Source of the DNA: Tieghemostelium lacteum
Lineage: Eukaryota > Evosea > Eumycetozoa > Dictyosteliales > Raperosteliaceae
Direction of reading: 5' to 3'
Assembly (NCBI GenBank): GCA_001606155.1
Contig: LODT01000031.1
Coordinates: 620,001-684,000, forward strand
DNA: 64,000 nucleotides
Position 1 is the first letter of the stretch; each line of letters begins with the position of its first letter. A program made the position numbers and the translations under genes. Shown here one piece after another: positions 1 through 9,987 of this stretch. The notes under the pieces were generated by a model, which saw only the letters and a program-made list of their open reading frames with translations, did no database searches and was not told the origin of the DNA.

Positions 1-908
1 TAATTCTGTCTGTTGCAATGTTGGCCTAGTTCTTCGAGAAATTTTTCGAAATTTGGTTGGTCAAATGGTTTAGATCTCCAATAATCGTTTACAAATGTGT
101 CATCATTAACTAAATAAAAAGAGTAATATATGATTTCTGAAAAATAAAAATAAGGATTTCTAGCACTATCCCAGGTTCCACAATCAGGCATGTAGAATAC
201 GATATTATTCTCACTACGTAATCTTGATACAATGTGATAAATTGAGTGTGATTTTCCAAATCCTTGGGGTCCATGAATATAAACTGTTCTTTGTTGTTTT
301 TTTGTGGCTTCTATAAACTCGGCTAATCTCTTTGTAATATCTCTCTCAATGATACATAGAATATTATTTTCAAAAATATATCTGCTATTAGGCGTATTTG
401 AAGTGAATGGATCTTTGGGGAATAGTTGAATACCATCAGTTTGGATATTGTTTCCAATATATTCTTTAATTTTCTTTTGAGTCTCGGCAGTTTGTTCATA
501 AGGACGCTCTACATGTATTTTTAGGTTAGTAAGAAAATAAAGGAATCTTTAAACAATTAAACATACTTTTAGAAAAATCTAAAGAAGAATTAAAAAATAT
601 ATTAGTATAAATGAACAAAAGGTGTTTAGATTAGTGATAGGTGTTTACATACCAGTACTGGGGTTGAACTTTAAATATATTTCAAAAGCTGAATCAGCAG
701 AAACTTTAATTTTTGTTAAGGCTTCCTCTAAATTGTCTTTTTTTAGAACTAACCATCTCCCTTTAATATTATTATCACGAATATGTTTAATATCAGAAAC
801 AGGTATTCCTATTACCTTACACCATTTTTGAACTGATTCATTGTTCCAATGTTCTTTTGGTATATCATTAAAACTTGTTGGTTGTGTATTATTATTATCT
901 GTATTCAT
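1..908 (-). CDS. SAM-domain P-loop NTPase, C-terminus beyond window edge
   Basis: Two exons are visible, 653-908 and 1-508. The intron 509-652 has a GTATGT donor and a GTAG acceptor, and the frame is kept across it. Residues about 16-80 resemble a SAM domain (W-N-N-E-S-V-Q-K-W start, then an L-x-x-L-T-K-I-K helix). After the intron comes an unstructured linker and then a Walker A motif, GPQGFGKS, at about residues 165-172. A beta strand ending in YMPDCGTW follows some 20 residues later. The order SAM, then P-loop, then a strand ending in PDC resembles the Crinkler-like/STAND-type NTPases found in fungi, oomycetes and amoebae, but that assignment is from memory of the family and is only a suggestion. 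The gene runs off the left edge, so Walker B and any effector domain cannot be seen. Start chosen at the first ATG of the SAM exon. Confidence 0.75.
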
Positions 909-959
909 GAGCCTACAATTTTTATTTGTAAATTAATTTTAAAATTGTATTAAATAAAT

Positions 960-1406
960 CCAAAAAGCAAAACAAAAAATAAAAAAAGTGCGGATGTCAA
1001 ATAAAAGACCACAAGATTTATTTTGAATGTCAATAAAATGTGTAGGCGATATGTGTACATTACACTTTTTACAAAAATGATCTGCACTTGAATAACTTGC
1101 TATCTAATTTCCAAGCTCTGAACCCCTTTTTTTTGGGTTGTGATATATTTCTTAATCCTGTTTTTAAATTTAGTTTAACATCACTTTGTCTGATTTTACC
1201 TCTCTTTGCATATTTCCTTCAAATCTTTTACGTGTTTATTTTGTAAATCACTCTCTATATCTGATTATAATGTTAAAAAAATATTTGAGTGTATTGAATT
1301 TAGTATCAAAATACTTACATTCTATTTCCTCATATTCTTCTACAGAAGGGGATAGGGCTTCTGCTTCTCCTTCAGAGAAAACATCAAACTCCTGCTCTTC
1401 TATCAT
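960..1406 (-). pseudogene. Possible decayed gene with SAP-like helix
   Basis: A start codon at 1404-1406 opens an acidic 29-codon exon ending at 1319 with a perfect GTAAGT donor. Downstream, one frame reads HVKDLKEICKER, which resembles the first half of a SAP DNA-binding motif. Further on, another frame reads HFCKKCNVH, which looks like a metal-binding cysteine/histidine pattern. No splice choice I tried keeps these pieces in one frame: the SAP-like helix meets a stop that a single extra G would avoid. I therefore read this as a degraded gene rather than a working one. A short real gene with unusual splicing is the alternative. Confidence 0.3.
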
Positions 1407-1952
1407 TCAATTGTATTCTTTATAAAATTCTTTGATCACAACCAAATTTAATAAAATTTATATTGGCTTTTAAAACTAAATATTTTATGATAAAATATAA
1501 CCATTCTCAAAAATCTAATACTTAATATTATATTGTTATTTTTAAATTACTTTTAATGATTTATTTTTAAATTTTGTTTTTCTGATATTTAATTCACTTT
1601 GCTACTCTTATTTATGGCTTTTTTAAGGTATCATCTTCCTTGAAAGGCTAAATCATTTGATGTAAATATATGATTTTCTGGGGTCACCACATTGTTTTTT
1701 AAAACCATCAAATTTCTAAATTTTACAAACAAATTCATTTAAATTTATCAGAGTAGGTAAAAATATGTCTACAAATTTGATTTATCTTCAGATTTTATTA
1801 TTCCCCTTAACTGGTTAACCTTTGAGAACATTTTGTTGATATTAAGATTTAAAAAGAATAAGAGATTAATTTTAGGTAAAATTTAATTTAAAAAATGATT
1901 TGCCGCTTTTTTTTAAATTGTATAAAAATTTTTTTTTTTTTTATTTGTAAAG
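1407..1952. other. Intergenic, nothing recognised
   Basis: AT-rich DNA between the decayed minus-strand gene and the TIPIN gene. I see no open frame, tRNA or structured block. The T-run just before 1953 is typical of dictyostelid start sites. Confidence 0.6.
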
Positions 1953-2851
1953 ATGACAGTTGAGGAAGATATTGAATTGGTTCCAATAAATACAAAAAAA
2001 TATAAAAAAAGAGTTTTAGATGATGAAGATGTAGAACTTGTAAATAATAAATCACCAACTAATGGAAAAAATAAAACACCAAACTCCACACCAAATAAAA
2101 TACAAAATACACCCTTTAAATCACCAAAATCAGATATATCAGATATATTTTCATCAGAAGAATCAGAGACCGAAAAACCACAGGTTACAAATAGACTAAG
2201 GAAACTTCAACAGAAGCAACAGTCACCAAAATCACCTTCACTTAAAGATCATTCCCCACCTGTATCACCAAGCTCTTCTATTGGAACTTCACCTAATAGC
2301 AGTAGATCCAATAGATCATCACCAACCAATAGTATCAAATCTAATAAATCTTATCAATCTAGTACCACTTCTTCACCTACTGGTAGTAGCAGTGGTGTAA
2401 TTAAAAAGAAACATGTAAATAATAAGAAATCCAGTAATAATAGTAAAAATGGAGGCAACAGTAATATAAATATCAAGATAAAGAAAACTTTAGCAAGAAC
2501 ACTAAAAGAAAACCATCTACTGAAAAGGAATGGTGGTCTGAGAACACTTTTAGAGAACTGGAAATCATCAATGATATCACCAAAACAATCACACAGTCAA
2601 AATCTTCAGAATCTCTTTGATATCTATGAGAAATGGTCAAAATCCATCATACCAAAATTACCATTAGAAGATTCCATTATAAAAATGGAACAATTGGGTA
2701 AATCTAAATTAATTAGAGTATGTAATAGCTAGAATATATATTTTCATCAAAAATTAATATTAATATAATATAGAATTTTATGGAGGATATAAAAGTTGGA
2801 AAAGATTACAGTGTATATGAAAAGATTGAAAATGAAAATGATATTTCATTG
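1953..2851 (+). CDS. TIPIN/Swi3/Csm3 replication fork protection protein
   Basis: Exon 1 is 1953-2717 and exon 2 is 2774-2851; the GTATGT donor and ATAG acceptor keep frame. Residues 1-180 are low complexity, rich in Ser, Pro, Asn and Lys. Residues about 185-270 match the Swi3 domain: a KENHLLKRNGGLRTLLENW segment, then QNLFDIYEKWSKSIIPKLPL and IIKMEQLGKSKLIR, the conserved L-Y-x-x-W-x-x-x-x-x-P-K pattern of the family. TIPIN pairs with Timeless (Tof1) at stalled forks in the nucleus and supports checkpoint signalling and cohesion. Exon 2 ends at a perfect GTAAGT. The next in-phase acceptor is about 1 kb away (see 3893-4303), so the C-terminus is uncertain; read-through instead of splicing would end at 2899. 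Confidence 0.75.
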
Positions 2852-3007
2852 GTAAGTTTTAAAATATATAACCAATTAATTAATATTATATTATTGTAAT
2901 CATACAACACTATATCAGTTTTATTATTGTTATAATATGTTGTGATTGAATTGGCAATATTACTAGATTTGGGAGGGTTGTAGGGGTATTCTCTGTGTGA
3001 CTAGATT

Positions 3008-3330
3008 TTATCGTATCTTTTCACCTCGATTTGTGCCCCAAAATTAAATGAATTAAGAATTAACAAACAAGTTGTTAGGTAAAACAATCTTACCACATAG
3101 AAATATTCTCGAAAACTGTAGTGGGTGCATTGCATATCTTACACAAGATTGGGACTAGATTAATTTCAGTTGCCTGCGTGTCAAGGTATTGTTTAATCGT
3201 TACTTCACTGGTTGAGAAGATATATCCGTGCCGCTAATAGGTTGGTTGACCGCACAATAATTGATAATTTTTAAACTTTATCTTTCAAGACCTATATTTT
3301 AAAGCATAAATATAGGGCAGATACGGATAA
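3008..3330. ncRNA. Candidate structured non-coding RNA, strand unknown
   Basis: This block is clearly richer in G and C than its flanks, yet has no open frame on either strand. Its ends can pair: TTATCGTATC at 3008-3017 with GATACGGATAA at 3320-3330, ten pairs with one bulged G. Just inside the 3' end a strong hairpin is formed by CCTATATTT and AAATATAGG (about 3290-3316). A roughly 320-nt RNA closed by a terminal stem with an adjacent hairpin has the size and layout of RNase P, RNase MRP or SRP RNA. I could not find the conserved cores of any of these, nor the 5' sequences of U1-U6 or U3. Strand cannot be set from the stems alone. Confidence 0.35.
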
Positions 3331-3572
3331 GACATACCAATAATTATTATAATCATTAATGACCAAACAATTCCAACAATATATAACAATATTAACAACA
3401 TATACATACCTATTGTATTAAATGTACCACAATCCAATGTGGCATCGCTACTAACAATATTTTGATGCTTAAAAATTATAATTTATAATAATTTTGTATT
3501 TATGATAAATCATTTTTGTGGCAATGAATTAGTGTGTGTTTATATACATATTAAATGTATTTGCTATTTTTT

Positions 3573-3593
3573 AATGCAGATTAAATCTGCATT
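3573..3593. repeat. Perfect 21-base palindrome
   Basis: AATGCAGATT, one central A, then AATCTGCATT. The arms are exact reverse complements. It could be a dimer-binding site or simply a hairpin. It lies about 240 bases beyond the candidate RNA block. Confidence 0.5.
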
Positions 3594-3892
3594 CATTGTA
3601 ATTATTGATTATTATAATTATGTGTGAGTGTTCTTGTGTTGTTTGTAATCACCTATTGTTATTCATTGCATAGTTGTAGTGCTTTTTTTTTGTTAAAGGT
3701 GTGTTTAAATTTACTCACTCTCAAAATATAATAAATGAGGTGTTTTTTGTCGATTGGTTTTAAAAATAATAATATTTTATTTTAATCTTCACTTGTTATA
3801 TTCCACCTAATAATAATGGGGTGTTTCACCCAATCACACATAGACCATCTATAGAGTTGGTACTAACATCTCTCATTGTTAAAAATAAACAG

Positions 3893-4303
3893 GAAGATGA
3901 AAATATAGATGAAGATGATAGTAGTAGTGTCAAATATAAACAAACTAACAATACTAGCAATGATAACAGTGGTAATATGGTAATTGATCATCAAAATTCA
4001 TCCTCCCCCTACTCCAACCCCCACCACACATCAAAAAATAACAAAAACCACACTAACACATCCAACAGTAATAATAATAGTATTAGCAGTGCTAATAGTG
4101 GTGTGTTACTGAATAGTATTAATAGTAGTACTAAAACATCAACTTCAAAACAAATTGGTAATGCTAGTGTCACTAAACCACGTCTCACACTCAAACTAAA
4201 TAAAAATAGCAACAATAACAATAGTAATAACAATAAATCAACAACACCAATACTACCACTAGTCACTACCACAACCCCACCAAGTACTGGTACAGTAAAC
4301 TAA
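3893..4303 (+). CDS. Possible distal TIPIN exon or separate Asn/Ser-rich ORF
   Basis: An AAACAG acceptor at 3887-3892 opens a frame starting EDENIDEDD that is in phase with TIPIN exon 2, so it could be the last TIPIN exon across a 1-kb intron. The 136 encoded residues are acidic at first, then Asn/Ser/Thr-rich, with a short RLTLKLNK segment near the end. The open frame extends upstream past the acceptor to about 3800 but has no good ATG start. Such low-complexity tails are common in dictyostelid nuclear proteins and give no function. The unusual intron length keeps confidence low. Confidence 0.4.
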   Translation, partial: EDENIDEDDSSSVKYKQTNNTSNDNSGNMVIDHQNSSSPYSNPHHTSKNNKNHTNTSNSNNNSISSANSGVLLNSINSSTKTSTSKQIGNASVTKPRLTLKLNKNSNNNNSNNNKSTTPILPLVTTTTPPSTGTVN

Positions 4304-5709
4304 AAAATTGACATTAACCCTACCTAAAAAAAAATAAACAAAAACAATTGAACATGTTTTTTTTTTTTTGAAATTATATATATGTTGGAGTGATCGATCG
4401 TAGGAAAACTCGAGAAAACACACAAAAAGAGTAAAAATGGTGGTGTATTTTACTTTTCTTTTTTTTTTTTTTTTGTTTAATGTATTACAGTAATTATAAA
4501 AATTCTAATTACTTTTGTACTGGTTGACAGAGGTGTGGGGTGTGTAGCTTTAGTTTAGTCAAGATATCTATCACATACATAAAAGTTATTTTCCCAAACA
4601 AGAGATTTTCTGAAGTGGGTAGTGTGTGGTGTGTGGTGCAACTAGCATGTCTTTGCATGTAAATTTAGGTGGTTGTTCACTAGAGGTGATAGAGTGTGAG
4701 TACATCATTTGTTTAAAAATACCACCGTTTGATTTGAATAAATTAAAAAACAAAACACAACTACTGTAATAGATCTTTCACTAATTTATTTTAGATTTTT
4801 TCTGATTTAGATGCATAAAGTTTTTTTAAATTTTGACAAAGAGTAAATTTATTTTCGATATAAATTAAAAGTAGACATTTGGAAAAAAATTAATTTTTCC
4901 TTTTCATATTTGATAAACATCATCAAACTATCTATTACTTTTTAGTATATATAACTAACTAGTGTCCTTTTGTGATTTTTCATCTTTTTTTAAATTTTTA
5001 AATATTTATTTATACACAGAAATAGAATTATTATTTTTTTTTCAAATTCCCACTTGTTCTCTCCTCTAACAAGTGTACTCCACTATCATCATCAGAAAAA
5101 TAATTATAAACATTTTTTTTTTGTTTAATTCTTTTTATTATTTATCAGATAGATTCTAATTTTGTGTTTCAACAAATATCCCAACAAGTAAATATATCTC
5201 TAATCCAAATTTAATATTGGGCTATATTTAAATTTTCACTACAGATACAACAACTGTTTAGAGTCACACTCTCTCACCCAACACCACTTGTTATTATAAA
5301 ACAAACAATACACATTTCATTGTTACATATTTAAATATTGCCAATAATTATTTAAAATTTTTTTAAATATTGTTGTTGTTGTTGTTATTATTGTTTTAAA
5401 TTTATTTTAATTCTCAAATTGTTGTTTTAAAACTTAAACTAATCGCTTATATAAATATCTCACTTACTTTATCTTTATCTTTTGTAACCAACCATTGTTA
5501 TTTAAAAATATTAAATCTTTTTTTAAATCTTTTAAATAATTTATTTATATATTGTTACATATTTTAACCAATTTTTTTAAATTAATTAATTTATAATATT
5601 TATTTCCAACCAACTTGTAATCACTAGTTATTTATTGCCGTTATTAGTTTTTTTGATTAATTTATATATTTATATATATATATTTAAACTGTAAATAACA
5701 ATATATAAA
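4304..5709. promoter_or_regulatory. 1.4-kb upstream region of the terpene synthase with GT-rich element
   Basis: No gene is visible in this long gap, which is large for this compact region. A GT-rich run at 4615-4638 (GTGGGTAGTGTGTGGTGTGT and on) resembles G-box elements bound by the Dictyostelium developmental factor GBF. A CA-rich stretch near 5262-5289 has the same character on the other strand. The rest is AT-rich with long T runs. An extended upstream region fits a developmentally controlled gene, but that is inference. Confidence 0.35.
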
Positions 5710-6848
5710 ATGTCACTGTCACTTAATGATATTAAATTTCCAAGTTCTTGGGATTTATCTCCAAATGATTTATCATATATCGATGATATCTACCAAGAGG
5801 GTTTGGATTTGGGAGTTTGGAGAAAAGATAACCAACGTGATAAACTTGCCAATGAAAATGTAGTCTCACTCTCCAAATATTTTTGGCCAAAAGTTGAATA
5901 TAAAAAACTGATTATGGGTGGTGAACTGATGTTGTGGTTTTTCACTTTTGATGATGCCATTGATGCCGGTCTATACAGTGATGAAAAAACTGCTGAGATT
6001 GTAAAAAGAATGGATAGAGTATTCATGGATGGAACTCTACCTGAAAATCCAACTGGTCCAGAGAAAGTAGCTCTTAGTTTGAGAACAAAATGTAAAATAA
6101 TGTGTGGTGAACAGAGAAAAGGTACTTTTAATAGATTTATCACAAGTTGTATTCAGTGGGTTGACAGTATAGTTCCTTTCAATAAGGTTATTGCCAATGG
6201 TGATTCTCCAGATCTTGAGTTATATGGGTTCCTTAGAAAAGTAAATATTGGTGCATACCCTTGCGTTACTTTGACTGAGGTCATGTTGGAGTCTACTTTG
6301 GAGCAATATATATGGTTTGATCCAAGATGGATTAAAATGAATGAAAACATTGCTATTGTTGTCACATTGGTTAATGATTTAGTCAGTTATGAAAAAGAAG
6401 TTCGTGATAAAATGGGTATTTTAAATCCACTGTTTTTCTTACAGACTAAACTCAATATTGAATTGTCAGAAAGTTACAAAAAATTAGTAGACATGATTCA
6501 TCATTGGATCTCTGAATACAATGAACTGGAAGAAAGATTCCTCCAATTATTCACCACTGATGAAGAGAAAAAACAAATTCAATTCATGTTAGATCATTTA
6601 CACTATTTAATTTCTGGTTCTAGATTATGGTCTATGCAAACTCCAAGATATATTTCCAATACCTCACCATTCATTGAAATGCGTAAAAAGTATGTTATAC
6701 AGTTTATTTCAATACCATTGATGTAATATAATTTGATTTACTAATATTTTAATTTTGATTTTTTAGTTGTGCTTCTTTATCCATTACTAGTTTTGTTTCA
6801 AATTGTGCAGAAAGTCAAAGAGACTTAAAGAAAAGAAAAAGAGTATAA
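5710..6848 (+). CDS. Terpene synthase (class I, dictyostelid type)
   Basis: Two exons, 5710-6689 and 6767-6848, give 353 residues; the GTATGT donor and TTTTAG acceptor keep frame. The aspartate-rich metal-binding motif DDAID lies at residues 81-85 and the second motif NDLVSYEKE (NDxxSxxxE) at 222-230. These bind the Mg-diphosphate of the prenyl substrate. A WFDPRW-like segment and an SRLWS near residue 300 fit the microbial terpene synthase fold. Length is normal for this family of single-domain enzymes, which make volatile sesqui- or diterpenes from farnesyl or geranylgeranyl diphosphate during development. Product and substrate cannot be told from sequence. The last exon adds a basic KKRKRV tail. 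Confidence 0.93.
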
Positions 6849-7093
6849 ATATCATATTTTGATATAAGATAATAATAATATAATATAGTAGTAATTTAAA
6901 ATATTTAAATAATGTCTCACCCCTGGAAAGATGTAATTTAAATTCGAACATACCTTCAATTAATTTTTTTTAAATTTGTAAAATATTTATTTCACATTAA
7001 TATATAAATAATAAAATTAAAAGGAAAATCTGTAGATTAGTAATGATACTTTTAAATCATTTAAAAAAATACCATTTAAAACTAGTGATTTTT

Positions 7094-9730
7094 TTATTCT
7101 TTTTTATTTTTTATAATATCCAGTAGTGATTGAATTGAGTGTTGGTTTGGATCAAATATTTCAAATGCTTTGAAGATGGTTGTGTATCTAGCTAGCTTCT
7201 TTTCATTTTCTGGGATACGGTTTAAGGTGTTGGTGTCAATCTTTTTATTGTTTTTCTGGTGTTCAATTATTTGATTGGCTCTTGAAAGTACATCATTAGC
7301 AATACCAGCATTTTTAGCACAATGTAATCCAAAACTTGAACTTGATATACCTTCTTTAAGTTTGTAGAGTGGTGTGAAATTGGAGAGTATAATATCATTT
7401 CTGTCCATAGATTTCTCTTGTTGGTTTGTGCCATCAACATATGAATCTAGATCACTGATACCTGATTTGGTTGAAGAATGATGGTTATCTTTGATTAAAA
7501 ACTCCATTGAACAAAATGAAATGTGTTCAAAAACTGTTTTACTGATAGTTAAGAGATCAAATATTTCATAGAAATGTGTTGAAACTAGTGCCATTGGTGG
7601 ATGATCTAGTGATGACATGTAATTTAGTAGTCCATAGAGTAGGGATATTCCATCTTGTGGGTTTGTACCTTTACCAAACTCATCAATTATCAATAGACTG
7701 TTAGATGTAGAGAATTTGGTAATCTGTGAGATTTGTTTACAATCAATCATAAAGGATGATTCCAAAACTGAGTTGGATTCTCTTGATGACAAACGAGTAA
7801 ATATCCTATCACAGAGGGATATATTAGCACTATCAGCTGGAACAAAGCATCCAAGATGTGTCAAAAATACAATGATGGCAACTTGTTTTAAGTATATACT
7901 CTTTCCAGATTGATTTGGACCAGAGAGGAGGTATATAGGTTTCTTAGGATACAGTGCTGTGTCATTAGGGATAAATGAAGGAACACACATCTCCTGTAGT
8001 GGATGTCTACCATTTACAATGTGAATGGTTGATGGTTCCATTGATATGGTAGGTTTTTTGAAATCAAGGTTCTTGCAAACTATAGCTAGAGATATCAAAC
8101 AATCCAACTCTGCACAAAAGCCTATGAGTTCCAATAGATGTAATCGGTTATCTAGAATTTCATTTATAATTTCTCTTTCTATTCTAGATTTTATATCTAA
8201 AATATCATTGTGTATATCTCCAAAATATTCATCTAAATGAAGAGTTTTTTCATTTTGAAAGTAAATGAAACCGCTAGTTTGAAATACAAATTTCAGATTG
8301 GGAATGGATTTTTGAGTTGCCAACGGTACCTTTGGATTCTTTGGAATAGATATCATACAACCCAATTGTGGATAATATACAAAATAAAAGGTGGTAAGCC
8401 ATGATATATCTGAGAACTTGGATTTCTCTTCTTCACATTGTTGTGTTAGAATATTATTCATATCTGAATAAACAGCCATTAGATTATCCAATTGACTATC
8501 TACACCTTCTTTAATAGATACCAATTCATCATTTTCTTGTGAGAAATCAAATACAGATTCCATGTGATGTAAGAGTCTTGACAGGCTCTCAGGGAATAAT
8601 GAGTAGATTCTTGACAGGAATTCATTAGTTCTACAATTCTGGTTGGTAAGAGCAATCTTTAGTCTGAGTAGATAGTTCAATGTCTGATGAATACTTATAA
8701 AATCCTGTTGAGGATTTTGATTCAATTTAATTCTACCTAGAATAATTTGAACATCTTTTACATGAGATAGTATATCAAGAAGTTCCATTTTAAGTGGGTG
8801 GTTTTCATTACTACCTAGAATACCAATAAGAGATTGTCTCTGTTCAATGACTGAAACCTTTCTGGAAGGTCTCATAAACCATGATTTTAGCATCCTCTTT
8901 CCCATTGGAGTTTTTGTACGATCCATTATACCAAATACTGATAAACCTTCTTTAGAATTTCCAAGACTGTAAATAGATGGGTGTGTCTCTTGACTGAAAA
9001 TGTGTAATGAATACAATGTATTCAAATCTAGTTGAAGAAAATGATCAAAACTAAATTGACGAATCTCATTAACATTTAAACTCTCCAGAGTGTCAAACTC
9101 ATCAAGCATCAGGTATTTGGAAAGGTAACTAAGTAAACCACCTAAAGCCTTCATCATTTCATGCTGATCAAAATTTATATAACTCTCTAGAAACTGAAGC
9201 CTTTTTAGAGAGTCCATTGCTGAAGTTGTATATTGAAAGCAGGGTAACTTTAGATTTAGTAATCTATTCCTTCCAACTTGACTATTAAAATCACTAGTCT
9301 TGGAAATGTGAACTTGAAAATCAGAGTAACCATCTTTCTTATATACCGAATCAATAAACTTTTGTGGCATTCTAGAAGGGATGATAATTACCTTTGGACA
9401 GTTTTGTTGTTTCAACAAACTTAGACAATTGAAGTTTTCATCTTCCCAAGTCTCACATAAATGTATAATAGATAGTTGTTTATCAAAATATGCAATTCCA
9501 ATTTTTAATTTATAATATATAACTGACATTATAACATCACTACCTATACAAATATCCTCATTTTGATTATTTTGTATTATTGAAGATGTAGGTGTAGAAC
9601 CTATTACTTTTCTATTACTATTTACACTATGATCAATAGATTTTAATAAATTACTAGGTGGTAATTCATTATCTATCCATAAAATAGGAGTTTTCTGATG
9701 TTGTTGTAATCCTTTACTACTATTATTCAT
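7094..9730 (-). CDS. msh5: MutS homologue MSH5
   Basis: One exon, 878 residues. It lacks the mismatch-recognition domain I of MSH2/3/6, as MSH4 and MSH5 do. The ATPase domain has Walker A GPNQSGKS (about 603-610) followed by IYLKQVAIIVFLTHLGCFVPA, which closely matches MSH5. Walker B LLIIDEFGKGT is near 680-690, and the helix-turn-helix segment ISSSSFGLHCAKNAGI near 800. With MSH4, MSH5 forms a sliding clamp that stabilises meiotic recombination intermediates in the nucleus. It is divergent from the gene at 9988 with 257 bases between the start codons, so the two may share a promoter region. The catalytic motifs look intact. Confidence 0.92.
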   Translation of the reverse strand: MNNSSKGLQQHQKTPILWIDNELPPSNLLKSIDHSVNSNRKVIGSTPTSSIIQNNQNEDICIGSDVIMSVIYYKLKIGIAYFDKQLSIIHLCETWEDENFNCLSLLKQQNCPKVIIIPSRMPQKFIDSVYKKDGYSDFQVHISKTSDFNSQVGRNRLLNLKLPCFQYTTSAMDSLKRLQFLESYINFDQHEMMKALGGLLSYLSKYLMLDEFDTLESLNVNEIRQFSFDHFLQLDLNTLYSLHIFSQETHPSIYSLGNSKEGLSVFGIMDRTKTPMGKRMLKSWFMRPSRKVSVIEQRQSLIGILGSNENHPLKMELLDILSHVKDVQIILGRIKLNQNPQQDFISIHQTLNYLLRLKIALTNQNCRTNEFLSRIYSLFPESLSRLLHHMESVFDFSQENDELVSIKEGVDSQLDNLMAVYSDMNNILTQQCEEEKSKFSDISWLTTFYFVYYPQLGCMISIPKNPKVPLATQKSIPNLKFVFQTSGFIYFQNEKTLHLDEYFGDIHNDILDIKSRIEREIINEILDNRLHLLELIGFCAELDCLISLAIVCKNLDFKKPTISMEPSTIHIVNGRHPLQEMCVPSFIPNDTALYPKKPIYLLSGPNQSGKSIYLKQVAIIVFLTHLGCFVPADSANISLCDRIFTRLSSRESNSVLESSFMIDCKQISQITKFSTSNSLLIIDEFGKGTNPQDGISLLYGLLNYMSSLDHPPMALVSTHFYEIFDLLTISKTVFEHISFCSMEFLIKDNHHSSTKSGISDLDSYVDGTNQQEKSMDRNDIILSNFTPLYKLKEGISSSSFGLHCAKNAGIANDVLSRANQIIEHQKNNKKIDTNTLNRIPENEKKLARYTTIFKAFEIFDPNQHSIQSLLDIIKNKKE

Positions 9731-9987
9731 TCACATGTGAATATGTAAATTTAAAATAAATGTAATTTTACCATATTTATAAAAATTATAAATAATAAAT
9801 ACAATGAAAAATTCAAATAATTTTATAAGTGTTTAGTGTGAGGAAAATTCATCCAATCGGGAATGATCAGAAGAAGATTTTTTATTTTTTTTTTGAGTAA
9901 AAATTTTTCTTCAACACTTTTAAAGTTTACTTTTTTTTCAATCAAATTGGAAATAGAGGTTAGTCTATATATATATTTAAAAGAACA

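Larger units (their letters stand above)
2852..3892. other. Long intron or intergenic region
   Basis: About 1,040 bases without a convincing coding frame lie between TIPIN exon 2 and the next in-phase acceptor. This is ten times the length of the other introns in the window. It holds the GC-richer block at 3008-3330 and a perfect 21-base palindrome at 3573-3593. Confidence 0.5.

Noticed and set aside
1186-1425. 79-codon plus-strand open frame
   Set aside because: Composition is not coding-like; the opposite strand holds the better exon signal.
4009-4272. Leu-rich minus-strand open frame
   Set aside because: It is the mirror of an Asn/Ser repeat coding region on the plus strand.
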